Shown: positions 35,001 through 43,372 of the stretch, in pieces
Layout: the number at the start of each line of letters is the position of its first letter
How positions within the stretch are numbered: the stretch's first letter is position 1
Source of the DNA: Lethocerus indicus
Taxonomy: Eukaryota; Arthropoda; Insecta; Hemiptera; Belostomatidae
NCBI GenBank assembly: GCA_019843655.1
Contig: JACDQD010000012.1
Span: forward strand, 992,001 to 1,056,000
DNA length: 64,000 nt
Direction: 5' to 3'
Made by a program: the position numbers and the translations under genes
The notes under the pieces: model-generated
The model's database searches: none
Told to the model about the DNA's origin: nothing
What the model saw: only the letters and a program-made list of their open reading frames with translations

Positions 35001-37070
35001 GTGAAGTGAGCATGCCCGAAAACCATCCAAAGTCCCGAAAGTGACTATCACCGCTACTGAAGATGGCGAGCGGCCGAAACCGGTCTAGCAAAAGACCAAA
35101 CCAGCGAGGGCGACAGAAACACAACAAATGTTCTGCCGAACTAATTGGTTCGTTTGTATGGATATTCGTGAGTACGATGTTCGTAATTCACATCCGGCTG
35201 TACCCGGTATACTCTTCTTCCTTGGTACCGCCGCGTGTGGGCTTTCGTTCGCTTTGTCCGCCGACTGTGGGAGAGAAAAACCCGGTAGAGGGAAAACCTT
35301 AATCCACTTTCCCGGAGATGGAGGATCGCTGGGAAAAATGCCCTGCGGGGGTTTTATATATACAGTTGTTCAATTGTCTCTAATTCATCGGCTATTCCAC
35401 AAGTCTAAAAGTAGGCGTACATTCACTTTCGCTCGGTGAACTAAGATTTATTCCTTTGCTCCTTCTTGTAACATCAAAGACTTCCATTTTACATTTATTT
35501 TATTGCAAAATCAACAGTGTTAGGCTAAATGAATCCAGTAATGATTTAAAATTGAAGGAAACTTCATTGCGTCCACCATCACGAATCTATGCATAAGAAT
35601 CTTCAATACATTTTTACAGTTTTGCGCTTACTATTTATATTTATAGTGTTATTTTGGAAGAGAATAATTAAACCTAATCCCTCAGTCGCTCCTTATACCG
35701 GAAGCAACAGTTTTCCTTACAATTGGAAATTTCAATATAGGTTATTTTTCCTTCGTCCACTTGTGCAACAGTAATTTATATGGAATCGCCGACAAGATAG
35801 GGTCTTCGCAGGAATGGAATTTCCCCCCTATGAAGACATAGTAAGTGACATTGTCACCGGGAATTTATAAGTTGCTTACAAATTAGCATTTTCCGCTCGA
35901 GAGAGGTCCACTGCACCGCTTCTGTGACCAGCGACAAAGGGCTTCGCTATACCCCTTCGGTCTTCCGGTTTCGTGGGCTACCTGAAAACCCGATTAACGG
36001 TATTCGGAGGAAATCGGGATTGTGTCTCGTGTAACTCGAGAGGAAAATTCACTTTCCGCCTACATCGTATACCCTTTTTCGGTGTATTCGCTTGTATACG
36101 AACCGCGATGAAAGGTGTAATTCATCGGGTATATGTCTAGTTTTATAATTCACAAGGTCCGCCGGCCACCGGAGTCGTAAAAGTCGGGGAGGATTTAGGG
36201 GGTTGTTGAATGGTGGATAAGGGTTGGGACGTAAAGACGTCGCAACTGTCAAGTCTCTGTGTAAATCAGTCGTTATACATTTTTAAATTGGTGCCACCGT
36301 GCCAAAAGTCAATACCACAAAAAAAATAACAAATTAGTATACTACTTATTGAAAGGTAGGGTTACAAAGATGTGTTCCGTTAGTTTAATTTTAAATTAAG
36401 AAACTATTTTGTCCTGAACAGTTCTCGATCGCGTATACTTGAGTTTACGAATGATCACCCCTCACGATTCGAATTAAGATATCGGTCGGTAAAAATGTAC
36501 GGAGCTCGAGCGAAGATCAATTTGAAATATATTTGGCGGTCCGACGGGTGTTTGGAATATCATCATTCCTGCTTGTCACTTTACATCAAGAGTACCGTGA
36601 CAGTTGAGGCATGCGACTGAAGACGGCGGAAAGCCGAAATACGCCCAGCCGATTGGCGAGGAAATTGGCGCAAAATTGGAGTTGGAAGGTCTCAAGATAG
36701 ATATTTATGGGTGTGATCTTTTTAACCCTTATATTTTGTCTTACGGGAGAGTGAATTTCTGCCTCCTTTCGCTTATTTAATCCGACGCCAAGAACAGGTT
36801 TCGGCTTCTCGCCAGCTTCAGTAGTACAGTGTACCGGCCCTCGATGAAGCATCCTCTCAACACTGTTCTCGTAAATAATAACACTCTTTAAATGAATAAT
36901 GGATTAGCGCAGACGTGTTCCGGCGTGTTACGCTTCATTACGCTTTATGTTCTCAAGCTTTTTTTGTGACAACTATATTTTTAATTATTTATTTAATATT
37001 TACATTTAAGTTTAATTTGTTTTTTTGTTTCAGGTATGTGCATCAAACTATTTCGGGTGTTGGTCCAATA
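26089..37070 (+). CDS. Unrecognised plus-strand gene, first two coding exons only
   Basis: Exon one has ATG at 26089 and ends at 26102 before GTGAGT. Exon two is 37034-37070, with acceptor TTTTTTTGTTTCAG and donor GTAAGT. Joined, they read MSSKRYVHQTISGVGPI, phase 0 at the end. The 26089 ATG sits just downstream of a T-rich, then GC-rich stretch and back to back with MIPEP. The first intron would be 10.9 kb, and the next coding exon could not be found with confidence in the remaining 27 kb. I do not recognise the protein. Exon two begins GTATGTG straight after CAG, so the acceptor is also a good donor, which may mean recursive splicing. The pair could still be chance splice signals. Confidence is moderate because both exons are very short. 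Confidence 0.4.
26103..28887 (+). other. AT-rich stretch, probably intron of the 26089 gene
   Basis: About 2.8 kb with low GC and few CpG, like the introns of the genes on its left. The open frames are short and unrecognisable. I see no repeat or RNA gene in it. Confidence 0.5.
28888..29262. repeat. Minisatellite-like tandem array, unit about 120 bp, just over three copies
   Basis: Units start at 28888, 29006, 29127 and (partial) 29250, each at AAAAG or CAAAG. Every unit carries in order (A)GxACTTTAA, ATTCTCT, a GAAAGTTCTGC(C/T) box, TTAAC, GATTCCTCCT or its variant GATTGGTCGCTCCT, and GGTTT. The end of unit one (TCCTCTCGCTGGTTT) is the same string found in the arms of the foldback family at 34917 and 20183, so the array may have grown from a piece of that element. 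It sits where base composition changes. Confidence 0.75.
29526..29905. mobile_element. Inverted duplication or foldback element, arms about 130 bp
   Basis: The left arm (29526-29661) starts AGTTTTAATATATTTAATTA and ends in (AT)n. The right arm (29778-29905) is its complement, ending TAATTAAATATATTAAAACT. The outer 44 bases differ at only a few positions, and TAATCAGAAGATTATT is matched inside the arms. A 116-base unique core separates them. No transposase is present, so it is either a non-autonomous foldback element or a local inverted duplication. Confidence 0.75.
31524..31560 (-). repeat. Degenerate foldback-family arm with hammerhead-like motif
   Basis: On the minus strand the copy keeps GGC-GAGAA-GCC followed by GAAATCGGTCTGG, but the CTGAAGA box is reduced to an ACGA-type remnant. 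Only one arm is present. Confidence 0.5.
31958..31998 (-). ncRNA. Hammerhead-ribozyme-like motif copy with perfect 7-bp stem I
   Basis: On the minus strand the order is GACGCTA, CTGAAGA, C, GGC-GACAA-GCC, GAAA, ACAG, TAGCGTC. GACGCTA and TAGCGTC pair over seven bases. The GGTC expected before the stem is missing, so the cleavage site is probably lost. It is a single arm of the foldback family. A (CT)n run lies just to its left at 31916-31942. Confidence 0.4.
32485..32660. mobile_element. Foldback element copy, two inverted arms around an 84-bp core
   Basis: The left arm has GCCAGACCGGTTTCGGCTGC followed by TCGCCATCTTCAGTAG. The right arm is its complement, GCTACTGAAGATGGTGAGAG followed by GCCGAAACCGGTCTAGC. 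The core shares GTGACAGTGCAAACAGGATG with the copy at 39632 (one base different), which shows that these are members of one family and not chance inverted repeats. No coding sequence is present. Confidence 0.75.
32609..32649 (+). ncRNA. Hammerhead-ribozyme-like motif, best-preserved plus-strand copy
   Basis: The order is TCGCTA, CTGAAGA, T, GGT-GAGAG-GCC, GAAA, CCGGTC, TAGCGA. TCGCTA pairs with TAGCGA over six bases (stem I). GGT pairs with GCC using one G-U wobble (stem II). The palindrome ACCGGT could form stem III between two molecules, with predicted cleavage after the C of GGTC. Hammerhead RNAs have C-U-G-A-N-G-A and G-A-A-A core boxes in this order. The extra pyrimidine before stem II is not textbook. 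This is inference, not a proven ribozyme. Confidence 0.45.
34955..34994 (-). ncRNA. Hammerhead-ribozyme-like motif in left arm of the 34917 foldback
   Basis: On the minus strand the order is TTGTA, CTGAAGA, T, GGC-GAGCA-GCC, GAAA, CCGGTC, TAGCAA. Stem I pairs TTG-TA with TAGCAA if one G is bulged, as if a C was lost from TTGCTA. Stem II is GGC with GCC. Confidence 0.4.
35053..35089 (+). ncRNA. Hammerhead-ribozyme-like motif in right arm of the 34917 foldback
   Basis: The order is GCTA, CTGAAGA, T, GGC-GAGCG-GCC, GAAA, CCGGTC, TAGC. Stem I is four base pairs, stem II three, and ACCGGT is self-complementary. Confidence 0.45.
36613..36826. repeat. Two degenerate foldback-family arms in back-to-back order
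   Basis: A right-type arm on the plus strand at 36613-36650 (CTGAAGACGGCGGAAAGCCG then AAATACGCC) precedes a left-type arm at 36791-36826 (AGGTTTCGGCTTCTCGCCAG then CTTCAGTAG). Both keep the GGC-N5-GCC stem. The order is the reverse of the intact elements, so these are pieces of two copies or a rearranged one. Confidence 0.6.
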
Positions 37071-37694
37071 GTAAGTAGATAAATCCACTTTTCTAAAAAA
37101 CAAATTGTCCTATTGTCTACAATTTGATAAGGGTTGTAACCTTTCGGTCTGTAAACATCCCTTGTCACCAAAAGATGGTAGTTTACCCGCCAGTGAACTT
37201 AATCTTTCCACCTTCCTTCCTATTTCGTCACGAGGTTCTCATAAATCTTTTTATGGGCATTAGTAACTGTCCGTAGACGACAATTTTAAACAGTGTTAAA
37301 TTTTTGGGGGGATAAAAACTTGGCCTATAGTTGCATGATTTTTTTTACACTTGTGGAAAACACGTTTTCACAGAAAATTACGTAATATTTAATTAATATA
37401 AAAATAAATACGCGTGTTCTTAAAGCAAAACATTGAAGTTTTCTTCTGTAATTCTAGTTTTCAGTATTTTTTAAAATAAAGTTATTGTTCATTTAAAGCG
37501 TGTATATATTTTATATATATTCTCAAAGATGGGGAGGCACGCAGACGGCGCGCAAAAAATATTATTGGGACAAATCTGGAACGTGAAAAGTTCGGTGAAC
37601 TCCGCACAACAGACGGCGCCCAGAATGTCAGAAATCAAATCGTGTGACGAATATGGAACACTGTGCAGGTTAATATGATTTTGGGTAAGGTGAC

Positions 37695-37906
37695 CTCAGG
37701 AGAAAGTGGCTCTGGGGATTGGGGGACGGGGGTTGCTTGTTTGTAGCGGCCGGTAGGAGCAGTTGTTGTTGTTGTTGTTGTGGTGGTGGTGGGGGCTTTC
37801 GGTCTCGGAACAGCAGATGTTGCCCCTATGGGAGGAGGAGGAGGAGGAGGCCTCCCCTCCACCGCTTCATCGCCCTCCCACAGTACCGGTCCCATCAACA
37901 GTTCTT
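37695..37906 (-). CDS. Possible exon encoding a Pro/Thr-rich low-complexity segment, unrecognised
   Basis: On the minus strand this frame is open between a CCCCAG acceptor-like site and a GAG-GTCACC donor-like site. It encodes a run of seven prolines, a run of ten threonines, and PVPQSPEPLSPE. The plus strand is also open and reads poly-Val then poly-Gly (ADVAPMGGGGGGG), but has no good donor. GTT and GGA triplet repeats create both runs, so the openness may come from the repeats alone. The acceptor has a poor pyrimidine tract. Either strand, or neither, could be coding. Confidence 0.18.
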
Positions 37907-37960
37907 CTGGGGATACCGAAGCCAGTGTTCGTGTCTCTCTCTCTCTCTCTCTCTATCTGT
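37764..37960. repeat. Triplet and dinucleotide repeats: (GTT)n, (GTG)n, (GGA)n, (CT)n
   Basis: A short (GTT)n run passes into (GTG)n, followed about 30 bases later by (GGA)n and, near 37937-37957, by (CT)n. The block is in a GC-rich island inside the long intron. Confidence 0.7.
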
Positions 37961-38578
37961 GTGCTTGTGCAAATAAGTGCCAAAATGTGCTGGTGAACGT
38001 ACATCGCGTATCTCGACCCATCGCGTACCCCCACCCCATTTTCCCTTCTGCTGGTAAAATTCGTTCACAATAACTTAAATTGTCCATTAAGAACGACAGG
38101 GTATTTGGCAAAAAATTTCCCCTATAAATGTAATTTATATATAATATTTTTATCTCGTTTACAATGTTAACTTCATGCAGCTGTTCGTATTGTTTAATCG
38201 CGTCTGGTCCGAACATTGCTTTGTGTATTGCCTAGACGAGAGGGAGAATGTTGGGGCAGGCACGTGTTCGAATGGCGGTTCGTAGCTTTGTTGTCCAGGC
38301 CGGTGTCATGTGTCTCAATAAAGATTTAAAATTATCGACAACATTGATCCGACCAAGGTGCAATGTTGGTCGGCATATTACAACATAACTGAACGTTACT
38401 AACGCCTAAGCGTTTTGAAGAATACCTGAGCACGTACTCGCTGCGGTGTAACTTTCATTACAGGACGTAGACGGGTTAATGAAGGAGCACGTGTTCGTAC
38501 GTAGGTGGGATGTTCCCCTCTGAGTGAATAGGATTATGCCCTAATGTTCTTAGTTGTTGCCGTGTCCCGAAACTTTAC

Positions 38579-38600
38579 AATTCTTGTTTAAACAAGAATT
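38579..38600. repeat. Perfect 22-bp palindrome
   Basis: AATTCTTGTTT is followed immediately by its complement. No spacer and no flanking symmetry. It may be a small cruciform-forming site or chance. Confidence 0.6.
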
Positions 38601-39400
38601 ATTGTAAGCAGGTAGCATGAAATCGAACCTTCCTTGAATTCACTTACGGTGTTTGTTCGAAGGGTTTAGAATTTGGAATCGCTGTTGCGATTTTCAACCT
38701 CTACCTCTTTAATATGAGTAAACTTTTAACTTTTGCTTGCCTTTTCTTTTATTAACTTGTCCTCCTTTTTTAAATATAAAAGTGAGTTAAAGTGTTATTA
38801 TAATATTTGAATATATTTTGTTCCAATTATGCTAGAACAAATTTGGCAACCTTATTTACATGTACCCTATATTAGATCGTACTCAAACTACGACACGCTT
38901 GTAGAGAATTAAGAAAACGCGATTTAAACAAAATATTTTACTTAGCCCCCTGCTGTTGTCAGAATTAGTAAGTAAGCGGCCTTACTCTAGAAAGGTTTGG
39001 GACCAAAATAACAAAATCGCAAGAGCGATCTATATTCCGAACCGCCGGACAAGCGCTGTCAATTATTCGAAGTAAAGCGATCGATTATAATTACGGTAGA
39101 ATGGTAGTATTACTACAAATTTAAAACTAAATTTTTCGGTTTGGACACTGTTTACTTGAGGCGTTTGGCAAAAATTTTTTTTGTGTTTAACTGTCATTTC
39201 AACACTTCCCGGGCGGTCGGGGAAAACGCTGAGCACTTCAAATTTTCAGGACGCAGGAGAGTTCCAAATTTGAGTCTTCCAAGTATCGGAATACCCCGTC
39301 GATCGCGCCCGTATAATGTGAACCTCCCTCCCCCCTCACCATCTCGAACAAAACTAAACAGAATTGTTCCTGTGCGCGGATTAATATAAAGAAGGATTAA

Positions 39401-39528
39401 ATGATGACATCGGGGAGACTGGTGTTCGCCAAAGGAGGTATATTCGGCCCCGAGATGCCGACCATTAACTGCGCCACATGCAAGGAGAGGAGGCGCTCCA
39501 GGCTCGAGGAATCGTCGAAACAGCCGGG
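39401..39528 (+). CDS. Possible coding exon, unrecognised, with C-x2-C and Arg-rich segment
   Basis: From ATG 39401 the frame reads MMTSGRLVFAKGGIFGPEMP, then TINCATCKERRRSRLEESSK. A GTATAG donor-like site is at 39529. Third codon positions are strongly G or C, unlike the AT-rich flanks and like true exons of this genome. It could be an alternative first exon of the 26089 gene or another gene. The INCATCKERRRSR part looks like one half of a zinc-binding or basic motif. An acceptor-like TTTTCAG is at 39243-39249. I do not recognise a family. Confidence 0.3.
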
Positions 39529-39631
39529 GTATAGTTATCTTTCTATAACACTAGCTATTCCCTTCCCTTTTTAACTGTACAGTCAACCGTTATCTTTATA
39601 TGTACAATTGGGGAATGTTATTCTGACATAG

Positions 39632-39870
39632 ACTTTTACTAGACCGTTTTCGGCCACTCGCCACTCTTCAGTAGCGGAGCGCGAGTCGATTCGGCGCATG
39701 GGATATTGACTTTGCATTGTATCACTTGTACTGCGGGGGTTGTCTTGTTTGTCGAGTAAGTGACAGTGCGAACAGGATGACCCGTGTGCCGAAGTGACAC
39801 TGCTACTGAAGATGGCGAGCAGACAAAACCGGTCTAGCAGAAGACCAAACCTGAATGAGACAGAAGACAG
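39632..39870. mobile_element. Foldback element copy with about 45-bp arms
   Basis: The left arm has ACTAGACCGTTTTCGGCCAC and the right arm GCTACTGAAGATGGCGAGCA followed by CGGTCTAGCAGAAGACC. The core near the right arm has GTGACAGTGCGAACAGGATG, shared with the 32485 copy. Outer arm sequence (AGAC, CAAACC, GACAGAAGACAG) is also family-like but eroded. Confidence 0.7.
39800..39840 (+). ncRNA. Hammerhead-like motif with 6-bp stem I but broken core
   Basis: The order is CTGCTA, CTGAAGA, T, GGC-GAGCA-G, then ACAAAACCGGTC and TAGCAG. CTGCTA pairs with TAGCAG over six bases, which differs at two base pairs from the copy at 32609. The GCC-GAAA part has mutated, so stem II and the core are lost and activity is unlikely. 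Confidence 0.35.
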
Positions 39871-40702
39871 TGAAAACTAGGACAAATATGTTCTGCCCTT
39901 GTTTTGGGACTGTCTTTCTTTTTTGGATTGGAGGGATTTTATTAAGCAGTTTATGTCTTTCTCGGATTATTGGAAGGGTTGTGGTCATTGTGTTGAATTG
40001 AACATGGAGTAACTCTGGGAATTTACTTCCTCGTTTATTATTATTTTTTGTTTATTCTTAAGTATTTCTCTAGATAAAGAAGCCACCCGGCGATGGCACT
40101 TTTGACGGGCTAGTGGCGTTTAAGCCCTCGTTTGGGGTGCCCACTAGTTAAGCTTTAATAAGTCCATAAAAGTCCCCTGTCAGCACGAGTGGTGAACTAC
40201 CGCGCTTAGTTTCCCACCTACATGCTGGTAATAGATAACCTAATCTCCCCCTATAGAGCAACTCGAGACGATATCGACACCGCCATCGAGTTGTTTAGAT
40301 TCCAACCCGTTCTCAGAAAATAATATTTAGTCGCGCTAGTTAAAATGAAATTAAAACATAACACTGAATCTCAGTGGAGTTAATATTCCTGCACTGGAAG
40401 ATTAGTTATTATCCCGTATAAGATGTCTTTATTATAAAAGAAAAATTTCATGAGATTTTTCCTCCTCCTCCTGCTTATTTGGCCTGTAGAGTTTAGGACA
40501 CCCTCCTATGTTGTTAGTGAAGTATGTGGTTATTATACCTAAAAACCTCGTTTGTACCTGCATCCTTTTTTTGTTAAAAGGGTTTTTGAAATGCTCAAAG
40601 TATTCCGGGATTACCAATTCAGATACGCTCGCAATTAATCGATTGCCAAATCTGAATAGGTCGTTAGTATTTCAATGAAATCTCATACCTCAGTGTCCTC
40701 GG

Positions 40703-40737
40703 GCTACTGACGGTGGCGTAAAGCCGAGACCTTTCCG
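40703..40737 (+). repeat. Degenerate single arm of the foldback family
   Basis: The order is GCTA, CTGACGG, T, GGC-GTAAA-GCC, GAGACC. No partner arm is close by. Confidence 0.45.
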
Positions 40738-41610
40738 GGTTAGGACCGAACAGGCGAGTGAAATATGTGTCATTGTACCCCTTTAATCAACACAGTGCTT
40801 TTCATTGTTTGTTATTGAATCGGGTTTTGAACTGGGTTCGATTGCAACTCGATAAGGGTAATACGTTGACCCCCATCGATTTTACCAAATAGGCGTGTGG
40901 GGGTATGTAGGAGGTATCCTCCCTCGTCCGAGGGGCGCTACTGTAGTTGAACTTAAATCTACGTTTTGCAGTAAATTGTTTTCAAAATATTAATTTTGGC
41001 AATCTCTTGTACCAATTAAAACTTTCGCCAATTAAAACTCAAAGTCATAGGTGCAGTAACCAATTACTTTGGTCCTAGTGCGCCCACTATTGCTGTAGAA
41101 AGGGGCTAATTTATCGTTAAGGGGGAGGTACATATTTTCGAGCGGTGTCTTTTTTTTCCCTTCTTCTTCGAGTCCACGGCGAACATTGTTTATTTTTAAC
41201 AGTTGGCACTTGTCCCGCAGCCGTGTGCTGGTAGTGCGGGCTCCCTTCGTGGAGCTTGTGGGGACACGCACACGTACACAGGTTTTTTGTGTTCCCGCTC
41301 CATTTCCAGGCTTTAAAATCCAGGAGTGGTGACTCGAGTTATAAACTCTCCTCTCGTTGGTCTAGAAATAAAGCAAGAATGAGAGGAGGGGGGGTTGGAT
41401 AGAGTACTTGGCTTTTAAAAGTCCTGCCCCCGCTCGGAATAATTGAGACTTGACACTTTCGGGCTTTGTTTAAGCGCTCCAAGGCCCCTCGCCGGGAATG
41501 CGGGATTTTATCAACTCCCTATACGTTATGAACGTCCGGTTTCTCGCCGCGGTCGGTAGCGTCAATACACAACATTAATACGACCGTATAAATCAAAATT
41601 TATCTCATTT

Positions 41611-41690
41611 TGCTAGACCGGTCCTGCCATTTCGCCATCGCCAGTAGCATTTATTTGGCACTTGGTAGCACGAAATGCTACTGAAGACTA
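41611..41690. repeat. Compact degenerate foldback-family copy
   Basis: TGCTAGACCGGTC and TTCGCCATCGCCAGTAGCA are followed 27 bases later by TGCTACTGAAGACTAAG. On the minus strand TGCTA pairs with TAGCA around the motif. Inner boxes are eroded. Confidence 0.5.
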
Positions 41691-43320
41691 AGACTAACGT
41701 GGCGGTTGTATTATATCTCCGAGTTTTTGGGGAACTGAAAAAAAAAATTTTGAACTGATATTTGTCCAAAGTTCGACGCTTTTATAACACATCCCGCCGC
41801 CACCATCTCGAGACCTTTAACGACCGTCCTTAAAATTTCCCTGCCACTTAACATTCTTCAGATTACTCTTCCCCTCTCTCTCTCTCTCTCTCTCGTGGGA
41901 GAGCGATGGGTGATTAGGGAGTTTTGTCAGTTTACACTCGAGGCGAATACTCTCCGAGCTTGTAAAAATTTGTTTTTCCTGTTCCCAGTTTAATGAAAAA
42001 GGTGAAAATTCCTCACAGAACTGGTAAGTTCGGGGAACAGAAGTTCTATGTAATTAATAAGGACGGTCCCGGGCCTTTCCCAGCAGCTAGACCTTTTTTT
42101 ATACGGGTTAGAACAGGTGTACCCCACGGTTTTTATAATAGATCTCACTTTTTCTTCCTCCCTCTATCCACACGAGGACCGCTTTTAAATCTTGTATCGG
42201 TCAAGATGTCTAGTACCATATTACAAGCTTAGTCATACTTACAAAATACGGACTTCATTCACGTATTGAGTGTAAAAAATATAGGGAACGATGGTTGTGA
42301 AGTTTTTAATAAAATCCAGCCCGTAACATTGTTAGAGTTGAAATAAATTTTAAAATAGACTATTGTCTGTAGACTTCGGACTGCTCGGACGTACATCATT
42401 TCGATTTTACTTTATTAGCAAACCGGAAGTTAAACTGACCCCTTAACAGGCCAAGAAATGTTATAGGAAAAATTGTTTATAATAGACTATTTTGTATTTG
42501 TTTTATTTACACTTGTCTATTTTGTCTGGTTCTATTGACTGTTAGTACCTCCTCCTCTAAATAGTCCTTAACAACCACTTCTGGCGTTACCTCAACATTC
42601 TTCTAGATTATGAACAGTTCCTGAATTTCAGATTGTTCAGATAAATGTTCTGGAGTAAGAATCGTGACATTTTCGTCTGTAGTGTCGTCAGAACGTTGCC
42701 CTTTGGATTTAAAATTTACAAATACTTTATTTCATTCAAATGCGCATAGAAGTTTACAATGTGCGCTTGTTGATGACGTTACATATAATCACAGGACGTG
42801 TGAAGATAAGAAATCAGACTTTAATTTATTTAAAAAATTGCTTGCGTAATGCTCTCGGTATGGATTTGTTCAGTGCCCCTCTGCCGAGCGGGACCGTTGC
42901 ATCTGTTCCATGCGGGCTTTTTCAGTTTGTTCTCAAATTGTTTTTTCTTTTTGTTTTTAAATCGGTCCCACCGCCTCGTTGTTCGACTGACGTCACTCCG
43001 AGTGGGCAGATGTCCGCAAGTGCGCGCAGGAGGAGGTACGCAATTCTCTAGCCGCTACCTGCGTACAATGGGAGACGTCAATGTTAACGTTTCTACCCCG
43101 ACTTAGAATACCATTCACTATAAACCGCCCCCCGTCCCCTGCATTCTAAGTTTGTGCTTTTAAGTTTCACATGGCCAAGTCAACACATGGCCCTTAGATC
43201 CATTCGGTTCATTGAACAGGGTTCTCGCCTCCCGAAATACTACCGCAACCAACGAACTTAAATTACTTAACAGTGCTTTCTCCAAATAAACAAAGCAAAA
43301 TATACATTTTGCGATTTAAA

Positions 43321-43372
43321 AATCGTTTCGGCCCGCACCCGGAATCGAACCAGGGACTTACCACGGTGAGGT
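43321..43372 (-). repeat. tRNA-derived fragment (T-arm with B box), probably a SINE remnant
   Basis: On the minus strand CCTGG, TTCGATT, CCGGG forms a tRNA T-arm with a canonical seven-base loop, followed by TGCGGGC as a 3' acceptor-like strand. The D-arm and anticodon arm are not recognisable, so it is not a working tRNA gene. Confidence 0.5.

Larger units (their letters stand above)
34917..35128. mobile_element. Near-perfect foldback element, 212 bp with arms of about 75 bp
   Basis: The left arm (34917-34991) runs from TTTGTTGTGTTTCTGTC to CCATCTTCAGTA. The right arm (35055-35128) is its complement, ending GACAGAAACACAACAAA. The arms differ at only about six positions. The 63-base core has no open frame. 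Terminal target duplications are not obvious. It is non-autonomous. The high arm similarity makes it the youngest copy in the window. Confidence 0.9.

Noticed and set aside
41988..42022. Small exon-like segment with TTCCCAG acceptor and GTAAGT donor, open in phase 0
   Set aside because: It is only 35 bases long and unsupported by any family match. Such pairs are expected by chance in 27 kb.
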